Counted from the first letter of the stretch, positions 40,290-49,046 are shown. The stretch is DNA of 64,000 nucleotides from Paenibacillus sp. KS-LC4 (GCF_036894955.1 NZ_CP145905.1:5161001-5225000), one strand, 5' to 3'. Program-made: numbers and translations. The notes: generated by a model not told the origin, from the letters alone.

Positions 40290-43081
40290 CGACCCTCCTG
40301 CTTCGTCATCCATACGCGGAGCAGCGAGTAAAGCTGCTCCATTTGGAGCGGCTTACTAATGTAATCCGAGGCGCCCGCCTGCATGCAGCGCTCCCGATCA
40401 TTCCTCATCGCTTTGGCCGTGAGTGCAATAATCGGCAGCTCCTTCAGCAATGGATTGCTGCGAATACTGCGTATAGCTTCCAATCCGTCCATAACCGGCA
40501 TCATAATATCCATAAGAATAATATCAAAGTCAGGCTGATGATTCAAAAGCTCCACGCCGATCTTGCCATTGCTCGCTGATTCCACAATAACTCCTTTACT
40601 GGTAAGGGCCGTCTTAAGCGCAAATACATTGCGATCATCGTCATCAACGAGCAGCAGCCGCTTTCCTTCAAATAGCCGCGTATCCTCTATATGAGCTTTA
40701 CGCTGTGCCTTCTCTTCCTCGCTAAGCTCTTCATCATCCTGTTGCTTAGCATCTCCTCCAGCATCATCAGATGCAAGCCATATTACGGTATTCGCACCAG
40801 CCGCCGACTGGTCTCGACTATTCAGCATCTCCTGACTGAACGCCACGAATTCTTCACTTAAGCTTGGTAAAAACAACGTAAAGGTACTTCCCTCGCCCTC
40901 CACGCTCTCAAGCTGCAACCTGCCTCCTAGCAGGCGGGTAAATTCACGGCAGATGGATAAGCCTAAGCCCGTACCGCCATATTGGCGGTTCGTTGTGCCA
41001 TCCGCTTGCTGGAATGCTTCGAATATAATGGCTTGCTTGTCTGGCGAAATGCCAATGCCGCTGTCGGTTACCGAAATCGCAATCATCGTATCTGATGGAG
41101 CCTCGCCATTATAAAGCTCTACTATTTTTGATTGTGCAACTGGAGAAATGCTGAGGTGCACGTAACCTCTATCTGTAAACTTAAACGCGTTGGACAGCAG
41201 ATTTTTTAATATATGCTGTAAGCGGTGACCGTCCGTCGATATAATAGGCGGCGCTTGCTCATCGAAGCCCGTAACGAAGGAGAGCTGCTTTTTCTCGGCT
41301 ACAGGATCGAATAGCTGGCGCATCAACATTGGAATCTCAGTCATATTCACTTCGTCAATCGTTACTTCAAGCTTACCGGCTTCAATTTTCGATAAATCCA
41401 AAATATCGTCGATCAGGCTGAGCAAATCCTTGCCTGCCGAATGGATGACGTGGGAATAATGCTGTTCTTCCTCCGTCATCGTCTTATTTTCATTCTCATA
41501 AAGCATCTGCGACAAAATTAAAATGCTGTTAAGCGGCGTACGCAGCTCGTGCGACATATTGGCCAGAAAATCAGTCTTGTACTGCGAGCTCTGGATAAGC
41601 TTCTCGGAATACTCCTCAAGCTCATGCTTCGTCTGCTCCAGCTGACTGTTGCGCTGCTCTGCCAAGTCCCGCTGCTCCTGCAAATAATCGTTCGTCAGGC
41701 GCAGCTGCTCCTGCTGCATTTGCATTTCTTCAGACTGTGCCTGTAATTCCTCAGACTGCGCCTGAAGCTCCTCGGTCAGCATTTGTGATTCATTAAGCAG
41801 ACGCTCGATTTCCATACGTCCTATGACACTGTTTATAGCTACGCCAAGGCTTTCCTGCAACGCTTTAATAAGGGTAAGATGCTTGTCATCGAAGCTTCCT
41901 AAAGAGGCAAATTCCACAACCGCCAGAACTTTGCCCTCAAAGAAAACCGGAGCCACCAGCAAGCTTCGAGGAGAAGCCTCCCCTAAGGAAGAGCGGACTT
42001 TAACGTATCCCATCGGCAAATCTGTCAAATGATAAAGCCGTTTGTCAACGACACATTGACCAGCAATTCCTTCTCCGGGCTTGAAGCTTACTGCCGCTTC
42101 TATAGCATGATCGTGCCCGGCAAAAGAAGCCGTCTTCACATAGGTGGATACGCCATTTTGTACATGGCGCAAATAAATAGCGCTATAAGTAGCATCAACC
42201 ATCGGCGTTACTTGATAAACAAACGCTTCGGACAAATCAGCAATATGCTTAAAGCCCTGATACATATCCGCTACCTCCACGGTCCGCTTCTGTACCCAGC
42301 TTTCTTCATTGACGTTGTCCAGCAATTCATTCGTCGCCTCGGCTAACTCGCGAATTTCATCCTTCGTATTTACGCGAATCCGCTCATTAATATCACCTTC
42401 TGAAGCGATGATGCTGCGAATCGTATGTTTGACATCCTTAATCGTACGAACAATGGCACCTGAGACGAATATAGCAGCAGCAATCGCGCTTATCGTCACT
42501 AAAGCAAAGGCAATAAACAGCACATTTTGCAAATTGCGATTATTTTGTGAGAGTGCCTCCACTCTTAGCTTCGTTAGCTCCTTCTCCGAAGTGCGAAGCT
42601 GATCCAACTGGGTACGCACCTTTTCTACAATTTCCTTGCCCAGATCGCTCGCATAATAGGTCCGGATCGCATCCATCTTGTTTTCTTTACGCAGTTGAAC
42701 GACGGGCTCCCCCGCAAACTTGCCCCATTGCTCAATATTAGCTTTAATTTCCTCTAAATTCGCCTGTTGGCCAGGATTATCATCCAACAGCTCATGCAGT
42801 TTACTGTAATTGCTTCCCCATGCTAAATTAGCATCATTGTAAGGAACTAAATACTTCTCGTCACCACTGATAACGTAACCCCGCTGCCCATTTTGCATAT
42901 CAAGCATATTAATTTCAAGCTGATCAACCATTTCGTGAACGGTAATATCGTGATCCGCTATGAAATTGATTTCGCTCTGCAAAGCATTTATACGCACAAC
43001 AATAATACCAATAGCAACTGCTAAACATAATAGAATGCTAAGATAGCCTAATAAAATTTTCGCTCTTATTGTAAAGCGCAT
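40286..43081 (-). CDS. rsbK: Hybrid sensor kinase, RsbK-like (CHASE3-HAMP-GAF-HisKA-HATPase-REC)
   Basis: A 931-aa kinase. First membrane helix about 8-27, extracytoplasmic CHASE3 domain (about 35-180; QRGYVISGDEKYLVPYNDA), second helix (about 187-211) and HAMP (to about 262). A GAF domain (about 290-425) and a long Gln/Glu-rich coiled coil (ELQAQSEELQAQSEE and on) follow, then HisKA with NMSHELRTPLNS (about 510), ATPase (GGTGLGLSICREF) and a C-terminal receiver with phospho-acceptor D858 (ILMDIMMPVMDG). Such architecture next to a CheR-type gene and sigB matches B. cereus RsbK. Likely target is the receiver of RsbY (46228-47373). The Glu/Gln-rich coil could hold the sites methylated by RsbM. 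GGAGG is about 20 bases from the ATG, so the start has some doubt. Confidence 0.9.
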   Translation of the reverse strand: MRFTIRAKILLGYLSILLCLAVAIGIIVVRINALQSEINFIADHDITVHEMVDQLEINMLDMQNGQRGYVISGDEKYLVPYNDANLAWGSNYSKLHELLDDNPGQQANLEEIKANIEQWGKFAGEPVVQLRKENKMDAIRTYYASDLGKEIVEKVRTQLDQLRTSEKELTKLRVEALSQNNRNLQNVLFIAFALVTISAIAAAIFVSGAIVRTIKDVKHTIRSIIASEGDINERIRVNTKDEIRELAEATNELLDNVNEESWVQKRTVEVADMYQGFKHIADLSEAFVYQVTPMVDATYSAIYLRHVQNGVSTYVKTASFAGHDHAIEAAVSFKPGEGIAGQCVVDKRLYHLTDLPMGYVKVRSSLGEASPRSLLVAPVFFEGKVLAVVEFASLGSFDDKHLTLIKALQESLGVAINSVIGRMEIERLLNESQMLTEELQAQSEELQAQSEEMQMQQEQLRLTNDYLQEQRDLAEQRNSQLEQTKHELEEYSEKLIQSSQYKTDFLANMSHELRTPLNSILILSQMLYENENKTMTEEEQHYSHVIHSAGKDLLSLIDDILDLSKIEAGKLEVTIDEVNMTEIPMLMRQLFDPVAEKKQLSFVTGFDEQAPPIISTDGHRLQHILKNLLSNAFKFTDRGYVHLSISPVAQSKIVELYNGEAPSDTMIAISVTDSGIGISPDKQAIIFEAFQQADGTTNRQYGGTGLGLSICREFTRLLGGRLQLESVEGEGSTFTLFLPSLSEEFVAFSQEMLNSRDQSAAGANTVIWLASDDAGGDAKQQDDEELSEEEKAQRKAHIEDTRLFEGKRLLLVDDDDRNVFALKTALTSKGVIVESASNGKIGVELLNHQPDFDIILMDIMMPVMDGLEAIRSIRSNPLLKELPIIALTAKAMRNDRERCMQAGASDYISKPLQMEQLYSLLRVWMTKQEGR

Positions 43082-43177
43082 CGAACGCCAAATAAGTCAT
43101 TCCTCCATTCCAACCATACTTATAACTCTATCATCCTTGCTTAGAGTATGGCAAGAAAAGAGGCATCTCAGATAAAC

Positions 43178-43930
43178 TTACAGCCATGCCCGCAGCTTCT
43201 CAATCGCACGCTTCTGAATCCGTGAAACACTCATTTGCGAGACTCCCAGCTTGTCGGCTATCATGCGCTGCGACTGGCCTTCCTGATAGATTAAATGGAT
43301 AACGGTCTGTTCTTCTTCCTTGAGGCTTTTCATCGCTTCCCCTATATCCAGCCTCATATCAAGCGCTTTAAATTCATCAGACGGATTAGCAATGAGGTCA
43401 CCAATTGAAGCACCATCCCCTTCGCTGGTGAGCGGCGTATCCAGTGACGTATAATGGTAATAATCACGTCCTGCCAAAATTTCAATCGTCTCTTCCTGCG
43501 TAAGCTCCAGATGGGCCGCGATTTCCTCCACCTTCGGCGAGCGTTCCAGCTTGACCGTCAATTCATCAATCGCATGCTGAAGCATGCTGCCCTTTTCCTT
43601 AACACGTCTAGGCACCTGAATATACCAGGAGCGGTCACGCAAATAATTTTTTAAATTTCCGATGACGCTTTTCATCGCATAACCTTCAAACGGAATACCA
43701 ATTGAAGGATCATATTGTTTAAATAGCCGCAGCAGCGACATTTGTCCTACCTGAAATAAATCCTCATATAAGTCAGGACGGCTGCGTGACATTTTGCCAG
43801 CAGCCATGCGAACGATATCCTCATAATGCAACAGAAGCGCAGTAGCCGCTTCATTACAGCCTTCCTCTCGGTAGGTATGCATATAAGCGGCAATTTCACT
43901 TGGTGCTTTGGAGGAGGGTTTTATGCTCAT
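43178..43930 (-). CDS. sigB: RNA polymerase sigma factor SigB
   Basis: A 250-aa sigma-70 family factor of the SigB/SigF/SigG group. Region 2 has EDLFQVGQMSLLRLFKQYDP and FEGYAMKSVIGNLKNYLRDR. Region 3 follows RRVKEKGSMLQHAIDELTVK, and region 4 has QRMIADKLGVSQMSVSRIQK. It overlaps the anti-sigma gene rsbW (43927) by four bases, which is the usual rsbW-sigB coupling. The kinase and methyltransferase genes follow 97 bases downstream. SigB-type promoters (GTTT-N13/14-GGGTA) near ytxG and ytxH in this window are probable targets. Confidence 0.9.
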   Translation of the reverse strand: MSIKPSSKAPSEIAAYMHTYREEGCNEAATALLLHYEDIVRMAAGKMSRSRPDLYEDLFQVGQMSLLRLFKQYDPSIGIPFEGYAMKSVIGNLKNYLRDRSWYIQVPRRVKEKGSMLQHAIDELTVKLERSPKVEEIAAHLELTQEETIEILAGRDYYHYTSLDTPLTSEGDGASIGDLIANPSDEFKALDMRLDIGEAMKSLKEEEQTVIHLIYQEGQSQRMIADKLGVSQMSVSRIQKRAIEKLRAWL

Positions 43931-44379
43931 GCCATTTCCTCTTTTCTGCCAAGCAGCTTGGTAAGAATGACCTCCGTACCGCTAGTCGTATTCACTTCCA
44001 CATGATCCATAAGCTCCTGCATCATATACAGACCAAGTCCGCCGATTGGGGCATCGCTTAATCTCGTGGAGTGAAGCGCACCCGCTGTTCGATTAACAGC
44101 CTGTTCATAATTGAAGCTTGTGCCATTATCACGAATGCAAATTTTAAGTCCATCACACTGCTGTTCAAAATTCACATGTAGCTCGCCCGAGCCTACATGC
44201 TCATAGCCATGTATAATCGCGTTATTACACGCCTCGCCCACTGCTACCTTCATATCTTCAATTTGCTCATATTCGAAGCCTAACTTAACGGCGAGACCGT
44301 AAAGAGTCAATCTAACAATATCGAGATAATCTGCCTCCGCTGGAATTGTCAATTGCACCGATGTTTTCATATCAGCCAT
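43927..44379 (-). CDS. rsbW: Anti-sigma factor RsbW (paralogue coupled to sigB)
   Basis: A 150-aa GHKL serine kinase/anti-sigma factor: N-box EDMKVAVGEACNNAIIHGYEH, G1 box CIRDNGTSF with the ATP-contacting Asp (D84), and G2 region GGLGLYMMQELMD. It would hold SigB, or phosphorylate an RsbV-type antagonist. Its end overlaps sigB by four bases and it follows the ytxG-like gene. A second RsbW-like protein is encoded at 45129-45599; the one here keeps all the usual catalytic residues I can see. ATG 44379 with AAAGGAAAG. Confidence 0.88.
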   Translation of the reverse strand: MADMKTSVQLTIPAEADYLDIVRLTLYGLAVKLGFEYEQIEDMKVAVGEACNNAIIHGYEHVGSGELHVNFEQQCDGLKICIRDNGTSFNYEQAVNRTAGALHSTRLSDAPIGGLGLYMMQELMDHVEVNTTSGTEVILTKLLGRKEEMA

Positions 44380-44436
44380 TCTTTCCTTTCTACTGTAAGA
44401 TGTAAAGCAACGCCTATCATGCTGCTAACGGTTTGT

Positions 44437-44982
44437 TTAATGTCTGCTTGAAGCCGTATGATGCGTAGCCGCTGGCCCAGCTGCATTTTCTGAGGCTCCC
44501 GTTCCAGACTTGCGCTCTGCGAGCATATGCAGCACTTTCGCAGCTAGCGTTGCTCCTTGTGCAAGCAGCTCTGTCTTTGTAGTATTTACTGCCGCTTTAG
44601 GTCGCGCTGCTTCCGCTTCGGCTTGTGCAACAGCTCTTTCCTTCCGCAGCTTCTGCCCTGACTTCACAGAAGAAATGAGTGCAACCGCCGATTCCTTAAC
44701 TGCCGAGGTCGCCTCCTGAACGACATGACCTACATTATCAAGCGAGCCGAATAACGCATCCAGCGATTTGAGCTTCATATTTACATCATCAGCAACAGAG
44801 TTCGTCGTTTGAACGACGCTTTTCACCTCTGTGCCGATTGCCGATATTTCATGCTTCACCTCGACTAAAGTTACCCTCATCTCATCGAGTGAATACTTAA
44901 GTGATCTAAGCGCCTCTATCACATAATAAACGAGTATGGCGAAAGCAATTGCTGCAATCAAAACCCCTATCTCCCATAGCAT
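44437..44982 (-). CDS. ytxG: YtxG-like DUF948 protein
   Basis: A 181-aa protein with an N-terminal membrane helix (WEIGVLIAAIAFAILVYYVI) and a coiled region (LKYSLDEMRVTLVEVKHEIS, then EVKSVVQTTNSVADDVN), the DUF948 pattern. An Ala-rich C-terminal tail follows. In B. subtilis ytxG is stress-induced through SigB. Here a SigB-type promoter lies at 45053-45028, 46 bases upstream. The ATG at 44982 (GGGGG eight bases before) is preferred to ATG 44988. It is probably co-transcribed with rsbW-sigB, giving SigB autoregulation. Confidence 0.8.
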   Translation of the reverse strand: MLWEIGVLIAAIAFAILVYYVIEALRSLKYSLDEMRVTLVEVKHEISAIGTEVKSVVQTTNSVADDVNMKLKSLDALFGSLDNVGHVVQEATSAVKESAVALISSVKSGQKLRKERAVAQAEAEAARPKAAVNTTKTELLAQGATLAAKVLHMLAERKSGTGASENAAGPAATHHTASSRH

Positions 44983-45027
44983 AAGCATAGCCCCCTTACT
45001 TTCCTTGTGCCTCTTGTTACGTTTAAG

Positions 45028-45053
45028 TTACCCTGCTACCCAAGGACTGAAAC
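45028..45053 (-). promoter_or_regulatory. SigB-type promoter upstream of ytxG-rsbW-sigB
   Basis: GTTTCA (45053-45048), 14 bases, GGGTAA (45033-45028) on the minus strand, close to the SigB consensus GTTTAA-N12/14-GGGTAT. Confidence 0.7.
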
Positions 45054-45083
45054 AGCAGCCGGCTAGCCATATAAAAAAAACAA

Positions 45084-45123
45084 AACCACGACTTGCCGGG
45101 ACGTCCCATGCCTTGTCGTGGTT
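45084..45123 (-). terminator. Terminator after rsbV-rsbW1
   Basis: AACCACGAC and GTCGTGGTT arms with an inner GGGACGTCCC palindrome. On the minus strand TTTTGTTTTTTTT follows. It separates the two halves of the sig cluster. Confidence 0.8.
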
Positions 45124-45128
45124 ATGTG

Positions 45129-45599
45129 TTATTGCAGCGGCAGAAGACGCTTGGTCATGACAACCTGCGTGCTTTCTGCGGAATGGATATTAACTTCATC
45201 CATTAATGCCTGCATTAAATACAAGCCAAGTCCACCAACTTCCAAACCGCTTGCGTCTTCACCTTCAAGCGGCCCTGCCTTTTCCATATAATCGCCAGCT
45301 TCAAAGCCTGCTCCGCTGTTCGTAATTTTAATCGTCAAATGATCTGGCAGCACTTCAAATTCAACTTTAATTTGAAGCTCATCCTCCGCTGCCTGATCGG
45401 CATGAGCCACTTCCCGCTCATCTGCTTGATCTGGCGCATAATGCAAAACAGCGTTATTGCAAGCTTCCCCAACAGCAACCTTCATATCCTCGATATCCTC
45501 GAACGAAAAACCCATTTTAGAAGCAATACCGTATAGGCTAAGCCTGACGATATCTAAATATTGTGCGTCCGCCGGTATTTGCATCACAATACGCTTCAT
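45129..45599 (-). CDS. rsbW: Second RsbW-like anti-sigma/kinase protein, altered ATP site
   Basis: A 156-aa GHKL-type protein very like the sigB-coupled RsbW (PADAQYLDIVRLSLYGIASK; N-box VAVGEACNNAVLHYA; GGLGLYLMQALMDEV). The G1 box reads TNSGAGF (N94) where active RsbW has Asp. An acidic insert (about 58-76, DEREVAHADQAAEDE) follows the N-box. It lies two bases after rsbV, so the pair is co-transcribed. It may bind a partner without kinase activity, or use Asn instead of Asp. Confidence 0.85.
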   Translation of the reverse strand: MKRIVMQIPADAQYLDIVRLSLYGIASKMGFSFEDIEDMKVAVGEACNNAVLHYAPDQADEREVAHADQAAEDELQIKVEFEVLPDHLTIKITNSGAGFEAGDYMEKAGPLEGEDASGLEVGGLGLYLMQALMDEVNIHSAESTQVVMTKRLLPLQ

Positions 45600-45601
45600 C
45601 C

Positions 45602-45928
45602 CTAGCTTACGGTCCCTTCGTTGATATAGCCTGAAATGCCGGTAATATCAAATAGCCGCTTAATGCTTCTTGGAATATTTTTAACGATAAATTCAGCTTT
45701 CTTCTCATCACGCGCTTTAATGACTGACACAACGATGCCAATACCTGTGCTATCAATATAAGCAAGACGCTCCGTATCAAGAATAAGCGTCTTATCCGTA
45801 CGGTTCACAACCGTTTCGAGCAGAGAGCGCAGCTCCGGTGCTGCGGCCAAATCAAGCTCACCGCCTACTTGTACAATTATCGCGCTATCCGTTTCATGAA
45901 TAACTGCCTGAAATTTGTTTAATGTCAT
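45602..45928 (-). CDS. rsbV: Anti-anti-sigma factor RsbV (STAS domain)
   Basis: A 108-aa STAS protein with VGGELDLAAAPELRSLL and the phospho-serine region LAYIDSTGIGIVVSVIK (Ser in DST). A dephosphorylated form would bind RsbW and release SigB. The ATG at 45928 has GGGAG in front; an upstream in-frame start 60 bases away lacks a ribosome site. It lies directly ahead of the second RsbW-like gene. Confidence 0.9.
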   Translation of the reverse strand: MTLNKFQAVIHETDSAIIVQVGGELDLAAAPELRSLLETVVNRTDKTLILDTERLAYIDSTGIGIVVSVIKARDEKKAEFIVKNIPRSIKRLFDITGISGYINEGTVS

Positions 45929-45995
45929 TGAACACACTCCCAAGGCAAATTTTAAGTAGATCATATCAATAACACCGTCACTGCACAAGCGGAGA

Positions 45996-46020
45996 GCAGC
46001 CGATCTTCAAGATCGGCTGC
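45996..46020. other. 12-bp inverted repeat with a single-base centre
   Basis: GCAGCCGATCTT, c, AAGATCGGCTGC, about 70 bases upstream of rsbV and 208 beyond the rsbY stop. It may be a terminator of rsbY (no T-tract) or a protein-binding site. Confidence 0.5.
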
Positions 46021-46131
46021 CCGCTTGCCGCTCGCGGGATATAAGCGACTATTACAATTACCATGCCTACGTTTGCAATAATCTGAAAGGCAGCCAATCA
46101 TGCTGTTCATACAAATCCAGCATCTGCTGAA

Positions 46132-46156
46132 ATAGTCAGATATGCTACTATTAAAC
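46132..46156 (-). promoter_or_regulatory. Possible SigB promoter upstream of rsbV
   Basis: GTTTAA (46156-46151, exact -35), 13 bases, GACTAT (46137-46132, 4 of 6) on the minus strand, with a leader of about 195 bases. Autoregulation of rsbV by SigB would fit. Confidence 0.4.
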
Positions 46157-46227
46157 CGTTTGGGAATGATTGAAACAGCCCGCGAGCCATGCTTTAAATT
46201 TTTTTATATTGTATCTCACTTATCCTT

Positions 46228-47373
46228 CTATCTCGCCTTCCCTTTTGTTTCGACCGTAACAAGGCAAATATCATCCTGCTGGCTTACCTGCCCCAGGCCC
46301 TCGAATAGATTCAGCACATGATCCTCAAGCTGTTCCCCATTTCCACCCAGCCTTGCTTGCAGCTGCTGGACATCATCCTCTTGTCCTTTGGCGATCTGAT
46401 CGAGCAGGCCGTCGGTATAGAGCACGATTTTCACCTGATTGCGATAAGCAATCGTACCTTTCTTCACTTCAATGTTATCAAAAAATCCTAACGCGCAGCA
46501 GCCTTCCGTCAGCAGCTGCGGCTTTTGATCCACAAAAGCGATACCGGCGGGATGCCCCGCATTGACATATTCAATCGTCTGCTCGCTTGTGTCCAGCACA
46601 TAATAAATAGCGGTAAAATAATAGTTCATTAGTTGATTAGAGCCCTGCAGCTGCATCATTCTCCGGTTCAGCTCAAGCACGACGAGCTCAGGATCGGAAA
46701 TGCTCTTAATCGTATCCTGCAACGCCGAATAAATATACATACATACGAGCGAGGAAGAAATGCCATGGCCCATCATATCAAGCAAAATAACGCCATATTT
46801 TCCGCCGCCTAAGCAGTACCAGGCATAAAAGTCGCCTGCTAGCTCAGATGATGGGCGATAAATCGCATCTATTTTGACCCGATCATTGTCTATCGGATCG
46901 CTAAGTATGCTGCGCTGCACCTGCTTCGCCAAATTCAGCTCGAAGGAAATACGCTGATCGCGCTCCCTATGCCAATCCTTTTCATATTTAAGACGAAGCG
47001 CTGAGCGAATGCGAGCAAGCAGCTCGACTTTATTGATCGGCTTCATGACATAATCAATCGCTCCCGCGTCCAGCGCTTCCGCCAGCTTATTCGAATCCCC
47101 AAGCGCCGTAACAAAAATAACAGGTATATCGCGGTAGCGCTCGCTCTCCTGAATGCGCCTGCACGCTTCAATGCCATCAATGCCCGGCATCATTAAATCC
47201 ATTAGAATGAGAGAAACCGGCGGTTCCGTCGCATTCGGCTCATCTAGCTCCAAAATATCAAACAGCTCCATCGCTGAGGAGGCTGTTGCTAATTTCGTAT
47301 ATCCGGCTTTTTGCAAAATCTTCTCTATAATGAGCAAATTCGTAGCGTTGTCGTCCACAATTGCAATTCGCAT
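46228..47373 (-). CDS. rsbY: RsbY-like receiver-PP2C phosphatase
   Basis: A 381-aa fusion of a response-regulator receiver (phospho-acceptor D59 in LILMDLMMPGIDG) and a SpoIIE/PP2C phosphatase (about 160-375; AGDFYAWYCLGGGKYGVILLDMMGHGISSSL with the metal Asp residues, later VLYTDGLLDQ). Such RsbU/RsbY proteins dephosphorylate RsbV and so activate SigB. Receiver phosphorylation by the hybrid kinase at 40286 is the likely trigger, as for RsbK-RsbY in B. cereus. The ATG at 47373 has AAAGGAG upstream. Confidence 0.9.
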   Translation of the reverse strand: MRIAIVDDNATNLLIIEKILQKAGYTKLATASSAMELFDILELDEPNATEPPVSLILMDLMMPGIDGIEACRRIQESERYRDIPVIFVTALGDSNKLAEALDAGAIDYVMKPINKVELLARIRSALRLKYEKDWHRERDQRISFELNLAKQVQRSILSDPIDNDRVKIDAIYRPSSELAGDFYAWYCLGGGKYGVILLDMMGHGISSSLVCMYIYSALQDTIKSISDPELVVLELNRRMMQLQGSNQLMNYYFTAIYYVLDTSEQTIEYVNAGHPAGIAFVDQKPQLLTEGCCALGFFDNIEVKKGTIAYRNQVKIVLYTDGLLDQIAKGQEDDVQQLQARLGGNGEQLEDHVLNLFEGLGQVSQQDDICLVTVETKGKAR

Positions 47374-47526
47374 ATGTTCGCGCTCCTTTCATAGCTACAA
47401 GTTAATCAACCTTTTTTGTCAAAGTGAAACGCTCTAGTAGTTATATCATATACGATTACGCCTTTCCAATCCTATAAATAATGCTCCTTCCATAAGCGAG
47501 TTTCATTCCAATTCATTTTAACCCTT

Positions 47527-47551
47527 GTTTCAAAATTTGCTAGGCGGGTTA
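47527..47551 (+). promoter_or_regulatory. SigB-type promoter of ytxH-like gene
   Basis: GTTTCA (47527-47532), 13 bases, GGGTTA (47546-47551), 46 bases before the ytxH-like start. Confidence 0.6.
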
Positions 47552-47597
47552 CTTAATGACATGAGAGACGATAATCAGACAAGAGGAGAGGATTAAC

Positions 47598-47975
47598 ATG
47601 TCAAACCCTGTAAACGAAGCAAAATCAAACGGACTGCTCGCAGGAATTTTAATTGGAGGTGCGCTCGGTGCTTTGTCAGCCCTGCTGCTTGCTCCTAAAT
47701 CAGGCTCTGAGCTGCGAAAATCTCTTTCCAATACATGCTCGGATTTAACACAAAAAACAGGTCGCCTAGCTTCCAACATTAGCGAGAAAACGAGCGAGCT
47801 TGTTTCAACTATCGGCCATAAAACGCAAAACCTTGCCACCACCGTTCGCGATGAAGCCTCCGATATAGCCGACCACGCGAAGGAAAGCACCGAGCATGTC
47901 ATCAACACTGTTACTGAAAAAGCCGAAGAAGCGAAGGAAAGCATTAAGGCTCAGCTTGAGTCCCCTCGCGTTTAA
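47598..47975 (+). CDS. ytxH: YtxH-like stress protein
   Basis: A 125-aa protein with the YtxH domain: an N-terminal membrane segment GLLAGILIGGALGALSALLLAPKSGSELR, then a long amphipathic helical tail (KTGRLASNISEKTSELVSTI and on) rich in Glu, Ala and Ser. B. subtilis YtxH is SigB-induced. A SigB-type promoter lies directly upstream, and GAGAGGA precedes the ATG. It is divergent from rsbY. Confidence 0.85.
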   Translation: MSNPVNEAKSNGLLAGILIGGALGALSALLLAPKSGSELRKSLSNTCSDLTQKTGRLASNISEKTSELVSTIGHKTQNLATTVRDEASDIADHAKESTEHVINTVTEKAEEAKESIKAQLESPRV

Positions 47976-48021
47976 GTCTCAAACGGCTACTATTCCCTAA
48001 CATAAAATAAACGAAAAAAAG

Positions 48022-48066
48022 GAGGCCGCCTTGCAAGTAGCGAAAAACTACTTTCAAGGCGGCCTC
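48022..48066. terminator. Hairpin after ytxH
   Basis: GAGGCCGCCTTG and CAAGGCGGCCTC arms with an inner AAGTAG/CTACTT; a T-run follows on the minus strand, an A-run precedes on the plus strand. Confidence 0.7.
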
Positions 48067-48207
48067 TCGCAAGGCATTATGCTTGCTTAATGGAGAGGGC
48101 GCTTCGGCTAGAAGCGCATTATGAATAGGTAATGAATAAATGGGAGGATGACGTCACGTCATTATTATTATCTTCTTCTTTTAAATCATAACAACTTTTC
48201 CCGCAAA

Positions 48208-48231
48208 AAAATGTAATCCAAATTACATTTT
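48208..48231 (-). terminator. Terminator after the Crp/Fnr gene
   Basis: AAAATGTAAT/ATTACATTTT arms, loop CCAA; T-rich on the minus strand. Confidence 0.65.
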
Positions 48232-48248
48232 CGCAAAAATAATGGCAA

Positions 48249-48962
48249 TCAGCCTTCTTGAGCGATAGCCTCCTCATCCATAAGCCTGCCATCCTGGTGA
48301 ATTCCGCCGATAACCTGCAACTGCTCTTTGTTCAAGATGCTGATCTTTTTGCTCACAATACGTATATAACCTTCATTTTGCATTTCAAGCAGCACCTTGG
48401 TCACCGTCTCCCGCACCGTTCCCGTCATATCGGCAATTTGCTGATGCGTCAGCTTCAGACCGATCGTCGTTCCGTGCTTATCCGCCAGCCGCAGCAGGAG
48501 CCGCGATATCCGCGTACGAGCATTTGTAATTGTCAGGTCGGTAATCAGCTCATTCGCCTTACGCAAACGCTCCAGCGTAATGCCCAAAATATGAATAAGA
48601 ATGCCCGGATTTTCCTTCAACAGGGTGAAAAACTGCTCGCGCTTCAATACATATAGCTTGCTTTTCTCCAATACTTTCGCTGACGCAGAACGGAGCTTCG
48701 TACGATCAATCAAAGCCATCTCGCCAAAATAGTCCCCTTCATGGAAAATAGCAAGTATAACCTCGCGATTGTCCTCATGCCGGTAAATTTGTACAGCTCC
48801 AGCTTTAATCATATACAGCTCATCGCCTTCATCCTGCTCCCAGAACAGCTGGGTGCCCTTTGCAAAGGTTTTTGTCACGAACAACGGAGCGATTGCCGCC
48901 AGCTCCAAATCATTCAAATGCTCAAAAAAGGGAAAGTTACGCAAAAATGTAACATCTGACAT
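48249..48962 (-). CDS. Crp/Fnr family transcriptional regulator
   Basis: A 237-aa protein with an N-terminal cyclic-nucleotide-binding-type domain (FFEHLNDLELAAIAPLF; GDELYMIKAGAVQIYR; HEGDYFGEMALIDRTKLRSA), a dimer helix (about 120-140) and a C-terminal winged helix (GLKLTHQQIADMTGTVRETVTKVL). No Cys cluster for an iron-sulfur site was noted, so it is not a classic Fnr. GEMALID resembles the cNMP-binding motif, but the ligand is unknown. The ATG at 48962 has GGAGG in front. Confidence 0.88.
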   Translation of the reverse strand: MSDVTFLRNFPFFEHLNDLELAAIAPLFVTKTFAKGTQLFWEQDEGDELYMIKAGAVQIYRHEDNREVILAIFHEGDYFGEMALIDRTKLRSASAKVLEKSKLYVLKREQFFTLLKENPGILIHILGITLERLRKANELITDLTITNARTRISRLLLRLADKHGTTIGLKLTHQQIADMTGTVRETVTKVLLEMQNEGYIRIVSKKISILNKEQLQVIGGIHQDGRLMDEEAIAQEG

Positions 48963-49046
48963 CCTCAATCTCCTCCTACCCTGCTATTGTACCCAATCTG
49001 TTGGGCATCCGCACGGGTTTCTTGAAGGTGAAGCGCCCTTAGATGC

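Noticed and set aside
39447-43081. Chemotaxis cheR with its own sensor
   Set aside because: No cheA, cheB, cheW or cheY is near; overlap with a hybrid kinase gene and position after sigB point to an RsbM-RsbK pair.
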